DNA of 64,000 bases from Xanthobacteraceae bacterium (GCA_024508855.1 JANINJ010000095.1:27762-91761); one strand, 5' to 3'. Counted from the first letter of the stretch, positions 53,264 through 61,647 are shown. The notes: generated from the sequence alone by a model not told the origin. Made by a program: numbers and translations.

Positions 53264-53434
53264 GCCCCCTCCCCGGCCACAGCACGCATTGAATAATCGA
53301 CGCTCACGACGCCTTCTCCCAAATTGAACTATTCTGAATTATATTTCATACAAAGACATCAAGGACGCTTGCTGTCAATCCTTATCGGCATTATGTTTCC
53401 AATTGCGTCGCTCTCAGGGGTGCAATCAGGCCGC
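53264..53434. promoter_or_regulatory. Divergent bclA-boxR promoter region
   Basis: This 171-bp gap between bclA (minus) and boxR (plus) has a distinctly AT-rich core (about 53322-53358, AACTATTCTGAATTATATTT nearby). It contains one TGCA at 53421-53424, just before the boxR start. It must hold both promoters, but I cannot assign -35/-10 boxes with confidence. Confidence 0.5.
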
Positions 53435-54352
53435 ATGACCGAGCAATCCGATCCCGAAGACAGCTTCCTTGAGGAGCTTGGACAGCGCGTGCGCACCATG
53501 CGCGGCCTGCGGGGCATGTCCCGCAAAGTGCTCGCCAAGGTCTCGGGCATTTCCGAGCGATACATCGCGCAGCTCGAAAGCGGCAAAGGCAATGTCTCGA
53601 TCGTCTTGTTGCGCCGGGTTTCCAACGCCATGGGCGCCCATATCGAGGACCTGATTCCGAGCGGCGAACCGGTGCAGGACTGGCAGGTGATCCGCGATCT
53701 GCTGCGCAAGGCGACGCCGGAGCAGATTGCCCACGCCAAGGATATTCTGGCCGGTCACGGATCCAACGGCATGAACGTACCCCGGCAAATGCCCTTCGCC
53801 GGAATCGCGCTGATCGGTCTGCGCGGCGCCGGCAAAACCACCCTCGGCCGCATGCTGGCGAAGCAGATCGGCTGGAGTTTCGTCGAACTCAACAAGGAAA
53901 TCGAACGGCAGAACGGATTGTCGGTCGCCGAAATCATCGCCTTGTATGGACAGGAAGGTTTTCGGCGCATGGAGCAGACCGCGCTTGGACAGTTGCTGGC
54001 GCGCAAGGAATTGATGGTGCTGGCGACCGGCGGTGGCATCGTTTCCGAACCGCTGACGTTCGATCTCATCCTGTCGTCGTTCTACACCATCTGGCTCAAG
54101 GCCGAACCCGAAGAGCATATGGCGCGGGTGCGCCGCCAGGGCGACCTGCGGCCCATGGCGGACGATCGCTCCGCGATGGCTGAATTACGCACCATCCTGC
54201 TGAGCCGTGAACCGCTTTACGCACGCGCGTCCGCGGTGGTGGATACTGCAGGCCAAAGCGTCGACGCTGCAGCGGCCCGCCTGCTCGGCGCGGTCGCACC
54301 GATGCTGTCGCCGGAAACCGGCGCATTTCGCCCGCGTAGCGTCGCATCGTGA
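53435..54352 (+). CDS. boxR: Benzoyl-CoA-responsive regulator BoxR (XRE + shikimate kinase-like)
   Basis: This is a 305-residue regulator. The XRE-type HTH spans about 12-75 (RVRTMRGLRGMSRKVLAKVS, then SERYIAQLESGKGNVSIVLL). The C-terminal shikimate kinase-like domain spans about 130-290, with Walker A IGLRGAGKTTLGRML, ATGGGIVSEP and a lid with RRQGDLRPM. The D-x-D shikimate-binding pair of true kinases reads ELNKE, consistent with benzoyl-CoA sensing as in BzdR/BoxR. It probably represses bclA and box genes until benzoyl-CoA is present. Start 53435 (MTEQSDPEDS) has AGG upstream; an open frame continues to 53324. Confidence 0.95.
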   Translation: MTEQSDPEDSFLEELGQRVRTMRGLRGMSRKVLAKVSGISERYIAQLESGKGNVSIVLLRRVSNAMGAHIEDLIPSGEPVQDWQVIRDLLRKATPEQIAHAKDILAGHGSNGMNVPRQMPFAGIALIGLRGAGKTTLGRMLAKQIGWSFVELNKEIERQNGLSVAEIIALYGQEGFRRMEQTALGQLLARKELMVLATGGGIVSEPLTFDLILSSFYTIWLKAEPEEHMARVRRQGDLRPMADDRSAMAELRTILLSREPLYARASAVVDTAGQSVDAAAARLLGAVAPMLSPETGAFRPRSVAS

Positions 54353-54353
54353 G

Positions 54354-54839
54354 ATGGTGAGATTGCGCGACGTGTTACGGGCCCACGGGCTCGATTCGAC
54401 GAACACGATCGCGATCCGCACCGACCTGCATCCGGACGATATCTCATCGGATTTCCGTACCATTGACGACGTGCTGCTCGCCGGCGTGTTGCCGATGTAT
54501 GACCGCATGCAGGACGGGCCACGGTTTGGCGACGGCGCGGACGTGCTGTCGTTCGTCGCCACCGAACGCGGCCACGCGCGACTGATTGCCTTTCGCCGAT
54601 TCACCTTGCGCGCCTCGGGCAATGTGCCGGGCGATATCGTTTATGACTATGATGGCGCGCATCTGCTGCACAGCTTCATCGCCCGCGCAGCAACGCCGAT
54701 CTTCTACGACACGCAAGAACTGTCGGGGCTTGACGATCTCGTCGGCAATCTGGAAGTGCAATGGCCGGAACCGATGGCTGCGAATATACTGCCGACGAAC
54801 GATGAGCGACTGATGGTTATTTCAGATCGCCATTACTGA
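54354..54839 (+). CDS. Uncharacterised protein downstream of boxR
   Basis: This is a 161-residue soluble protein starting at ATG 54354, 1 bp after the boxR stop, so it is almost surely translated from the boxR mRNA. The N-terminus VRLRDVLRAHGLDSTNTIAI resembles the leader segment seen before GIY-YIG and related domains in some uncharacterised proteins, but no nuclease motif follows. The rest (GDIVYDYDGAHLLHSFIARA and so on) matches no family known to me. It ends 2 bp from the convergent livF stop. Confidence 0.7.
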   Translation: MVRLRDVLRAHGLDSTNTIAIRTDLHPDDISSDFRTIDDVLLAGVLPMYDRMQDGPRFGDGADVLSFVATERGHARLIAFRRFTLRASGNVPGDIVYDYDGAHLLHSFIARAATPIFYDTQELSGLDDLVGNLEVQWPEPMAANILPTNDERLMVISDRHY

Positions 54840-54841
54840 TC

Positions 54842-55552
54842 TTACACGCCCAGATAGCGCTCCAGCAATTCCGGCTGCGCCGTCAGTGACGCCGGTGCGC
54901 CATCGAACACCACCGTGCCCTTCGATAGCAACACGGCGCGATCGGCGATCTTCGCGAGACTGCGGAAATCCTTGTCGACCACGATAGTGGCGATGCCCTC
55001 GCCGCGAATGACGCCGAGCGTCTTCCAGATATCCTGCGCTACCAGCGGCGCAAGGCCCTCCGTGGCTTCATCAATCAGGATCAAATCCGGATTGGTCATC
55101 AACGCGCGGCCGATGGTCAACATCTGCTGCTCGCCGCCCGATAGTTGATGGCCGCCATTGGCGCGCCGCTGATGCAGCCGCGGAAACAGCTCGAAGATGC
55201 GCGACAGCGTCCAGGTCTGACGGCCATCGGAGCCGGGCCGCGCCGCCATCGTCAGATTTTCGACGACCGTCAGCGAACCGAACACGCCGCGACCTTCGGG
55301 CACCAACGCGATGCCGGCACGTGAAATAGTTTCCGGCGCCGCGCGGCGAATGTCGCGACCGGCGAAGCTCACATCACCGCGACAATCGTTGACCAGTCCC
55401 ATCAACGAGCGCAGCAGCGTCGTCTTGCCCATGCCGTTGCGGCCGATCAGCGCTACCTGCTCGCCACGAGTGACGGAAAAATCGACGCCGTGCAGGATCT
55501 GGCTCGCACCATAGAACGCTTCGAGCCGCGCGACCTGAAGCAGCGCACTCAT
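54842..55552 (-). CDS. livF: Branched-chain-type ABC transporter ATPase LivF
   Basis: This 236-residue ABC ATPase has Walker A LIGRNGMGKTTLL, signature LSGGEQQMLTIGRAL, Walker B LILIDEATEGLAPL and VDKDFRSLAKIADR in the H-loop region (Asp-Lys in place of the usual His-like position). It pairs with LivG to drive uptake. It overlaps livG (ATGA) as last gene of the five-gene operon. The location next to the box genes suggests benzoate or another aromatic acid as substrate rather than leucine (inference). Confidence 0.93.
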   Translation of the reverse strand: MSALLQVARLEAFYGASQILHGVDFSVTRGEQVALIGRNGMGKTTLLRSLMGLVNDCRGDVSFAGRDIRRAAPETISRAGIALVPEGRGVFGSLTVVENLTMAARPGSDGRQTWTLSRIFELFPRLHQRRANGGHQLSGGEQQMLTIGRALMTNPDLILIDEATEGLAPLVAQDIWKTLGVIRGEGIATIVVDKDFRSLAKIADRAVLLSKGTVVFDGAPASLTAQPELLERYLGV

Positions 55553-56307
55553 GCCGCATCTCCGTGGTCGCCGAGGTAGGCGGTGCGCACCGCGGGGTGC
55601 ATGCGAACCTCCTGCGGCGAACCCGTGGCGATAACGTGGCCGTCGTGCATCACCGTCAATCGGTCAGCGAGTTCGAAAACCGCGTCCATGTCATGCTCAA
55701 CGATCAGTACCGCGCGACCGTTTTTCAACGACGCGATCAGATCGATGATGCCGCGCGCCTCGGATTGGCCCATCCCGGCCAGCGGCTCATCGAGCAGGAT
55801 GATGCGCGGGTCGGTGGCGAGCACCATGGCGATCTCGAGCTGGCGCTGCTCGCCGTGGCTGAGCTGTTCGGCGGCGATGTGCGTACGTGGCGTCAAGCCT
55901 GCCTTGCCGATCGCCTGCGCGGTACGGTCATGCACGTCGGCATTGTTGCGGACATGACCGAACATGCGCAGCGGCTTTGGCGAGCGCGCCTGTGCGGCGA
56001 GACGAACGTTTTCGTGCACGGTGAATTTCGGAAAGATCGTGGTCTTCTGATAGGCGCGCCCGAGACCGCGGCGCGCGCGGCGATCCGGCGCAAGCCGGGT
56101 GATGTCGGTGTCGCCGAGCTTGATCGCGCCGGCGGTGACGAACAATTCGCCCGACAGCAGGTTGATCAGCGTCGACTTGCCCGCGCCATTGGGACCGATC
56201 ACCGCATGGATCTCGCCGACATGGACGTCGATCGACACGTCGGACACCGCCTTGAGGCCGCCGAAGTGCTTCTGCAATCCATTCGCGCGCAACGCGACGT
56301 CAGACAT
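55549..56307 (-). CDS. livG: Branched-chain-type ABC transporter ATPase LivG
   Basis: This 252-residue ABC ATPase has Walker A VIGPNGAGKSTLINLLSGE, signature LSHGEQRQLEIAMVLA, Walker B IILLDEPLAGMGQSE and switch His in LIVEHDMDAVFELAD. The YQKTTIFPKFTVHENVRLA Q-loop is typical of LivG. Its start overlaps the livM stop by 8 bp and its stop overlaps livF. It belongs to the putative aromatic-acid importer of this island. Confidence 0.94.
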   Translation of the reverse strand: MSDVALRANGLQKHFGGLKAVSDVSIDVHVGEIHAVIGPNGAGKSTLINLLSGELFVTAGAIKLGDTDITRLAPDRRARRGLGRAYQKTTIFPKFTVHENVRLAAQARSPKPLRMFGHVRNNADVHDRTAQAIGKAGLTPRTHIAAEQLSHGEQRQLEIAMVLATDPRIILLDEPLAGMGQSEARGIIDLIASLKNGRAVLIVEHDMDAVFELADRLTVMHDGHVIATGSPQEVRMHPAVRTAYLGDHGDAA

Positions 56308-57295
56308 GCGTGGCCTCCGTCGCAGCGGTAGTTGCAGGCTTGGTATCGCTGTCTTTCGCTGGCCCGACGATCATCGGCCACAACTGACGCACGCCGTTTG
56401 GCATCGCCAGCACGATGAAGATGACGATCAGGCCCTCGATCAGCTTCCAGTAGTCGGTCGATGCCTTCAGCACCTCCTCGAGCCCGATCAGCACCAATGC
56501 ACCGATCAACGGCCCAGTGACCGAACGCAGGCCGCCGATCAGCACCATCACCAGCACCGTGGCCGACAAATGCCAGCCCAGCATCTGCGGCGCGACGAAG
56601 CCGAACTGCGCGGCCGCAAAATAGCCCGCGATACCGGCGATGGCGCCAGATAGTACGAAGGCGGTGAGACGAATCCGGAAGATCGGATAGCCCAGTGACC
56701 GCGCGCGACGCTCGTTGTCACGCGCCGCGGCGAGCGCATGGCCGAACGGCGATTGCACCACCATGGTCAATAGCGCAATTAGGCCGAGGAGAAACGCCAG
56801 GATCACGAAGTAGAACACCAGCGGCGACGCGAGATCGAGCAACTGATACCCGGCGATGGACAACTCCGGCTTGGCGTTGACGTAGGCGCCATCGGAACCT
56901 CCGGCGATGCCGGTGTCGTGAAACAGGAAGAACAGCATCTCCCCGAATGCCAGCGTCACCATGATGAAGTAGACGCCGCGGGTCCGTAGTGCCAGCGCGC
57001 CGATCACCAGCGCCGCCGCAGCGGAGGCCAGCACCGCAACCGGCAAAGTCAGCAGCAGCGAGGCAGGGTCGTAACCCGGCGACAGCAGCGCCAGCACATA
57101 TCCCGCAAGACCGAAGAACGCCGCGTGACAGAGGCTGACCATGCCGCCATGGCCGACCGCGAGATTGAGCGCCATCGCAAGGATGCCCATGATCAGCGCC
57201 TTGCTGATGAACTGCACGTAGTACGTCGGCACGACGAACGGCAGTGCAACGGCGACGATCAGCAGCACGACCGGGATCAGCCAATTCCGGGGCAT
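56300..57295 (-). CDS. livM: Branched-chain-type ABC transporter permease LivM
   Basis: This 331-residue permease has about ten helices. The hallmark is NLAVGHGGMVSLCHAAFFGLAGY (residues about 44-66; core GHGGMVSLCHAAFFG), and the EAA-like loop is AARDNERRARSLGYPIFRIR. A C-terminal extension (PAKDSDTKPATTAATEATHV) is Thr/Ala-rich. It forms the channel with LivH. The start is 3 bp behind the livH stop. Confidence 0.93.
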   Translation of the reverse strand: MPRNWLIPVVLLIVAVALPFVVPTYYVQFISKALIMGILAMALNLAVGHGGMVSLCHAAFFGLAGYVLALLSPGYDPASLLLTLPVAVLASAAAALVIGALALRTRGVYFIMVTLAFGEMLFFLFHDTGIAGGSDGAYVNAKPELSIAGYQLLDLASPLVFYFVILAFLLGLIALLTMVVQSPFGHALAAARDNERRARSLGYPIFRIRLTAFVLSGAIAGIAGYFAAAQFGFVAPQMLGWHLSATVLVMVLIGGLRSVTGPLIGALVLIGLEEVLKASTDYWKLIEGLIVIFIVLAMPNGVRQLWPMIVGPAKDSDTKPATTAATEATHV

Positions 57296-57298
57296 GCG

Positions 57299-58171
57299 TC
57301 AGACCTCCCGCCGCCCGAGAATGCCGTTCGGCCGCCACAGCAGTACCGCAGCCATCAGCACATAGATCAGAATGCTAGACACGCTCGGGAAGAACACCTT
57401 GCCGAACGTATCGGTGAGGCCGATCAGCAGCGCGCCGACCGCCGCTCCAGCAACCGAACCGATTCCACCGAGCACCACGACGACGAACGACAGGATCAGC
57501 ATGCCGTCGCCCATGCCGGGAAACACCGTCGAGATTGGCGCAATGACGATGCCGCCGAGCGCCGCCAGCGCGATGCCGACCGCGAATACATAGCGATTGA
57601 CGACGTCGAACTTGATGCCGAGCACCCGCGTCATCTCGCGGTTCTCCGCGCCTGCGCGCACGATCATGCCGATCTTGGTGCGGGTGATGACAAGGAAGAT
57701 CAGCGCGGCAACCACAAGGCAGAACACGCAGATCGCCAGCCGATACACCGGATAGGACAGGTTGTCGGTGAGCTGGATCGAACCGGCGAGCCAGGCCGGC
57801 GGTGCGACCGAATGGACGTCTTTGCCGAAAGCGATTTCGCGAAATTCGTCGATCACCAGGATCAGGCCGAACGACAACAGCACCTGCGCCAGATGATCGC
57901 GGCCGTAGAGCCGGCGGATGAACACGCTCTCCAGCAACAGCCCGACGACGAAGGCAATCGCCACGCCGGCCGCCATCGCGATCCAGAAATTGCCGGTATA
58001 GGCGGCGATCCAGTACGCCAGATAGGCGCCGAGCATATAGAACGCGCCGTGCGCGAGATTGATGACACCGAGAATGCCGAACACCAGCGTCAGCCCGCTG
58101 GCGACGAGAAACAGCACCATCCCGTACTGGATGGCGTTCAGCAGTTGCACGCCGAAAGTGACGAGATCCAT
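57299..58171 (-). CDS. livH: Branched-chain-type ABC transporter permease LivH
   Basis: This 290-residue permease has about eight helices: NAIQYGMVLFLVASGLTLVF, GVINLAHGAFYMLGAYLA (family hallmark), RAGAENREMTRVLGIKFDVV in the EAA loop, and VVVLGGIGSVAGAAVGALLI. ATG 58171 (MDLVTFGVQLL) has CGGGA 7 bases upstream and is preferred over ATG 58189, six codons earlier. A family 1 repeat separates it from the upstream binding-protein gene. Confidence 0.93.
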   Translation of the reverse strand: MDLVTFGVQLLNAIQYGMVLFLVASGLTLVFGILGVINLAHGAFYMLGAYLAYWIAAYTGNFWIAMAAGVAIAFVVGLLLESVFIRRLYGRDHLAQVLLSFGLILVIDEFREIAFGKDVHSVAPPAWLAGSIQLTDNLSYPVYRLAICVFCLVVAALIFLVITRTKIGMIVRAGAENREMTRVLGIKFDVVNRYVFAVGIALAALGGIVIAPISTVFPGMGDGMLILSFVVVVLGGIGSVAGAAVGALLIGLTDTFGKVFFPSVSSILIYVLMAAVLLWRPNGILGRREV

Positions 58172-58202
58172 TGGAAATCCCGATGACATCGTTCAGGCCG
58201 TC

Positions 58203-58295
58203 GTCATGGCCGGGCTTGTCCCGGCCACCCACGTCTTAACTTGAACGGTGCCTATAAAGGAGGACGTGGATGCCCGGCACAAGGCCGGGCATGAC
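58203..58295. repeat. Palindromic repeat, family 1, between binding-protein gene and livH
   Basis: GTCATGGCCGGGCTTGTCCC with GGCCACCCACGTCTT forms the left hairpin; AGGACGTGGATGCCCGGC with AAGGCCGGGCATGAC forms the right. As RNA it would lie between the binding-protein and permease cistrons and may raise binding-protein mRNA over permease mRNA. Confidence 0.9.
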
Positions 58296-58320
58296 GTGCG
58301 TTAGGGACTTCTCGACCCGC

Positions 58321-59526
58321 TTACGCCAGCTTGCAGCCACGCGCCGGATCGTCGACGTCCTTCTGCGCGATGGACACGAACTCGTTGCGGCCGTTGCGGA
58401 CCTCGCGCAGGTAGATGTTCTGGATCGGGTTGTGCGCCTTGTTGAAACTCAGCGGCCCACGCGGGCTGTCGATCTTCGCGGCGCCCATCGCCGCGATCAT
58501 CTTGTCGCGCGCCTTGTCGTCACCGCCGACCGCCGTCATGCCGGCATCGAGCAGCGCGGCGGCATCGTAACCCTGCACTGCATAGATATCGCCTACATTG
58601 CCCGTCTTGTCCTTGAACGCCTTGAGGAAGGCGACGTTGGCGGGATTGTCGAGATTGTCGGCATAATGCAGCGTGGTCTTCAGGCCGTCCGCCGCCGCAC
58701 CCTGCGCTTCGAGCGTGCCGTCGGTGAGGAAGCCTGAGCCGTAGAGCGGAATGGTCTTGCCGAGGCCTGCGGCTGCGTAGTCCTTGACGAACTTCACCGC
58801 GCCGCCGCCTGCGAAGAAGGCATGCACGGCATCCGGCTTGAGCGAGGCGATCCGCGTGATCAGCGCCTGGAATTCCACTTCCGGGAACGGCAGTGTCAAT
58901 TCCTCGACCACCTTGCCGCCGAGCGCGGTGAAGCCTTCCTTGAAGGCACCCATCTGCTCGGCACCGGCCGCGTATTTCCAGGTAATGGTCGCGACGTTGC
59001 GATGGCCGGCATCGTACATCACCTTGCCCATCGGGAAATTCGGCTGCCAGTTCGAGAACGAACTGCGGAAGATGTTCGGCGCGCAGGCCGGGCCGGTGGC
59101 GTCGTTGGCGCCGGCGTTGGGAATGATCAGCAACGTCTTGGTGTCGCGCGCGACCTTTACCATCGCCATGGCGACGCCGGAATGCACGGTGCCCACGACC
59201 ACGTCGGCCTTCTCGCGGCCGACCAGGCGATTCATGTTGTCGGTGCCGGCTTCCGGCTTCGACTCGTCATCCACCTGCACGAAGGTGATTTCGCGGCCAC
59301 CGAGCTTACCGCCCTTCTGCGCGACGTAGAGACGGAAACCATCGTCGATGAACTTGCCGAGCTTGGCGTAAGTGCCGGTGTAGGGCAGCATCAGGCCGAC
59401 CTTGAGCGGCGCATTTTGTGCGATGGCAGGCGAGCGCAGCGCGGGCGCAACGGCGAGCGTGGCGGCACCGGCCGCCCCCGTCAGCAGTGCACGGCGGCTG
59501 ACCGGCAGCATCAAGCGATTGGACAT
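58321..59526 (-). CDS. Branched-chain-type ABC transporter substrate-binding protein
   Basis: This is a 401-residue periplasmic receptor. The signal peptide has a twin-arginine-like motif (VSRRALLTGAAGAATLA) and cleavage near AIA-QNA. The mature part begins LKVGLMLPYTGTYAKLGKFI and continues DDESKPEAGTDNMNRLVGRE, typical of the aromatic-acid-binding LivK-like group. It heads the operon with livHMGF on the minus strand. Placement beside the box and boxR genes favours benzoate or hydroxybenzoate as ligand, which the sequence alone does not prove. Confidence 0.92.
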   Translation of the reverse strand: MSNRLMLPVSRRALLTGAAGAATLAVAPALRSPAIAQNAPLKVGLMLPYTGTYAKLGKFIDDGFRLYVAQKGGKLGGREITFVQVDDESKPEAGTDNMNRLVGREKADVVVGTVHSGVAMAMVKVARDTKTLLIIPNAGANDATGPACAPNIFRSSFSNWQPNFPMGKVMYDAGHRNVATITWKYAAGAEQMGAFKEGFTALGGKVVEELTLPFPEVEFQALITRIASLKPDAVHAFFAGGGAVKFVKDYAAAGLGKTIPLYGSGFLTDGTLEAQGAAADGLKTTLHYADNLDNPANVAFLKAFKDKTGNVGDIYAVQGYDAAALLDAGMTAVGGDDKARDKMIAAMGAAKIDSPRGPLSFNKAHNPIQNIYLREVRNGRNEFVSIAQKDVDDPARGCKLA

Positions 59527-59793
59527 TGGTATCCCTCCCTCTCTCTTTTTTTGTAACGGATTGCGCCCGAGTATTCCCCGGGCCCCTAATTACTTCAATC
59601 TTAAAACGTATCACGCGATGGGCGCTGGCGGGGCTCCCTCCTGAGCCGCCGCTACGCCAAGTCGTCATGCAGCATAATTCGTCTAATTTGCGAAAAGCAA
59701 GAAATATAATTCCGGTTAGCCGGTCATGCGACGTTTTGCCGAGCCTCTTGCCACGCCGCACAATTCCGTTGGCCGATTCAATGCCGCCGGGAC

Positions 59794-59822
59794 ATAACTA
59801 CGACTCACTGAGTCGGAGTTAT
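59794..59822 (+). promoter_or_regulatory. Inverted repeat operator before the Rrf2 gene
   Basis: ATAACTACGACTC, a 3-base spacer, and GAGTCGGAGTTAT form a 13-bp inverted repeat with one mismatch, ending one base before the Rrf2 ATG. The size and position fit an autoregulatory Rrf2-family operator. The rest of the 59527-59793 gap is AT-rich and should hold the two divergent promoters. Confidence 0.7.
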
Positions 59823-59823
59823 A

Positions 59824-60381
59824 ATGGCACATATCTCAACCGGCGTGGAATACGGCCTGCACTGCCTGCTTTACCTGGTCAGTTCGCCGGAAACTCCGCG
59901 CACAGCCAGCGTCCGCGACCTTGCCGAGTTGCAGGGCATTCCGATCGAATATGTCGCCAAGGTTTTCACTCGGCTGCAGAAGGCCGGTCTGGTCGCCGCG
60001 GCCGAAGGTGCTCGCGGCGGTTTCTGTCTCGCCCGCGCGCCGGACACCATCAGCGTCTGGGACGTCGTGCGCGCCATTGACGGCGACAAGTCGTTGTTCG
60101 AATGCCGTGAGATCCGCGGCCGCTGTGCGGCGTACGGCAACGACTTCCCCAGGCCGCGCTCGCGCGGGGTCTGTTCGATCCACGCCATCATGATCGAAGC
60201 CGAACAGCGCATGCGCGATGCGCTGTCGGCACACACGGTTGCCGACATTGCCGCCAGCGTCACCGCGAAAACGCCGTCCGGCTACGATCAGCGCATCGCG
60301 GAATGGCTCGATAGCCGCGCCACGACGCCGCGCCGTTTGACCTCCACCGAAACCCGTCGTGAAACAGGAGAGACGCCATGA
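59824..60381 (+). CDS. Rrf2 family transcriptional regulator
   Basis: This is a 185-residue regulator. The N-terminal winged helix is ISTGVEYGLHCLLYLVSSPE, SVRDLAELQGIPIEYVAKVF and LVAAAEGARGGFCLARAPD. Three cysteines in FECREIRGRC and RGVCSIH match the layout of the Fe-S ligands of IscR/NsrR-type members, so iron-sulfur or redox sensing is plausible. The stop overlaps the cupin start (ATGA), so the regulator is coupled to it. Likely targets are its own operon and perhaps the divergent transporter. Confidence 0.92.
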   Translation: MAHISTGVEYGLHCLLYLVSSPETPRTASVRDLAELQGIPIEYVAKVFTRLQKAGLVAAAEGARGGFCLARAPDTISVWDVVRAIDGDKSLFECREIRGRCAAYGNDFPRPRSRGVCSIHAIMIEAEQRMRDALSAHTVADIAASVTAKTPSGYDQRIAEWLDSRATTPRRLTSTETRRETGETP

Positions 60382-60818
60382 AGCTCGATAAAATCCGCTC
60401 GACAATTGCTCGCAATGCATTCGGCCCGCTCGCGCTGGCGGCAGCATTGGTGACGATACCGGTCGCATCGCATGCCGCCGACGGCACCGTGACGCCGGCA
60501 TTCAGTGAGGCCATCCCGAACATTCCGGGCAAGAGCCTGATCGCAGTCGTGGTCGACTATCCCCCGGGCGGCAAGACGCCGGCCCATCACCACGCAAAGT
60601 CGGCTTTCATCACCGGCTACGTGCTGTCCGGCACCATCCGCAGCCAGGTCGATGACGGCAAGGTGCGGGACTACAAGGCCGGCGAGCATTTCACCGAACA
60701 GCCCGGCGCCCATCATCGCGTCAGCGAAAATCCCAGCACGACCGAACCCGCGAAACTGCTCGCTATCTTTGTCGTCGACAGCAACGACAAGAACCTCACC
60801 ACCATCGACGGGAAATAA
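60378..60818 (+). CDS. Secreted cupin-domain protein
   Basis: This is a 146-residue small cupin with a signal peptide (about 1-34, ending SHA-ADG). The first cupin motif is TPAHHHAKSAFITGYVLSG (two to three His) and the second is EQPGAHHRVSEN. The His-rich metal site is intact. No enzymatic activity is evident; such periplasmic cupins occur with Rrf2 and redox genes. It is coupled to the Rrf2 gene by an ATGA overlap and followed by the epimerase gene after 8 bp, so it is part of a three-gene operon. Confidence 0.88.
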   Translation: MKLDKIRSTIARNAFGPLALAAALVTIPVASHAADGTVTPAFSEAIPNIPGKSLIAVVVDYPPGGKTPAHHHAKSAFITGYVLSGTIRSQVDDGKVRDYKAGEHFTEQPGAHHRVSENPSTTEPAKLLAIFVVDSNDKNLTTIDGK

Positions 60819-60826
60819 CGGCGGCA

Positions 60827-61552
60827 ATGCGAATCTTCCTTGCAGGCGCAAACGGCGCCATCGGCCAACGTCTGGCGCCGCTGCTGCGCGATGACGGTCA
60901 TCACGTCACCGGCACGACACGATCGGCCGCAAAGCTCGATATGCTGCGTGGGATCGGCGTCGAGCCGGTCATCGTCGATGTGTTCGATGCAACTGCGTTG
61001 ACGCATGCCGTCACCTCAGCACGGCCGGATGTCGTGATCCATCAACTGACCGACCTCCCGCCCGCGTTGGCACCGGACCTGATGGCCGATGCGCTCGTGC
61101 GTAATGCGCGCATCCGCAACGAAGGCACCCGCAATCTGGTGCAAGCCGCGCTCGCTGCCGGTGCAAAGCGAATGGTCGCGCAAAGCATCGCGTGGACCTA
61201 TGCGCCCGGCAGAACGCCGCACATCGAAAGCGATCCGCTCAAGGTCGAGGCCGATGGAAGCTATAGCGTCAGCATTGGAGGCGTGGTGGCGCTGGAGAAA
61301 TTCACGCTGCACTCGCCGCCGCTCGAAGGCGTGGTGCTGCGCTACGGACAACTGCATGGTCCGGGCACCGGCGCGGACGCTGCGCGCGGCCCCGTTCCGC
61401 TACATGTCGATGCAGCGGCCTATGCCGCATTGCTTGCGATCGATCGCGGCCCACCGGGAGTTTACAACGTCACTGAACCGAACGAGATGGTGTCGAGCGA
61501 CAAGGCGCGCGACCAACTCGGTTGGAATGCGGATTTTCGCCTACCGGCTTAA
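60827..61552 (+). CDS. NAD(P)-dependent epimerase/dehydratase family protein
   Basis: This is a 241-residue extended/atypical SDR. The N-terminal dinucleotide motif is FLAGANGAIGQRLAPLL (G-x-x-G-x-x-G). DVVIHQLTDLPPAL and KRMVAQSIAWTYAPG align with strands 4 and 5 of the fold. The protein is shorter than classical epimerases (about 310 residues), with a reduced C-terminal part. The substrate is unknown. It is the third gene of the Rrf2-cupin operon, and a family 1 repeat follows it. Confidence 0.85.
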   Translation: MRIFLAGANGAIGQRLAPLLRDDGHHVTGTTRSAAKLDMLRGIGVEPVIVDVFDATALTHAVTSARPDVVIHQLTDLPPALAPDLMADALVRNARIRNEGTRNLVQAALAAGAKRMVAQSIAWTYAPGRTPHIESDPLKVEADGSYSVSIGGVVALEKFTLHSPPLEGVVLRYGQLHGPGTGADAARGPVPLHVDAAAYAALLAIDRGPPGVYNVTEPNEMVSSDKARDQLGWNADFRLPA

Positions 61553-61559
61553 TGGGTGC

Positions 61560-61647
61560 GTCATGGCCGGGCTTGTCCCGGCCATCCAAGTCCTCAGTGC
61601 AGCAATGTTTTCAAGACGTGGATGCCCGGCACAAGGCCGGGCATGAC
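61560..61647. repeat. Palindromic intergenic repeat, family 1
   Basis: GTCATGGCCGGGCTTGTCCC with GGCCATCCAAGTCCT leads, and AGACGTGGATGCCCGGC with AAGGCCGGGCATGAC closes. It is the best-preserved pair with 58203-58295. It lies between the convergent epimerase and feruloyl-CoA synthase genes, where it could terminate both. Confidence 0.92.

Noticed and set aside
50804..53296. 830-codon open frame on the plus strand opposite bclA and the hydrolase gene
   Set aside because: It is the antisense shadow of two clear enzyme genes, with Arg/His/Asp-rich translation and no motif; GC-rich third positions keep antisense frames open.
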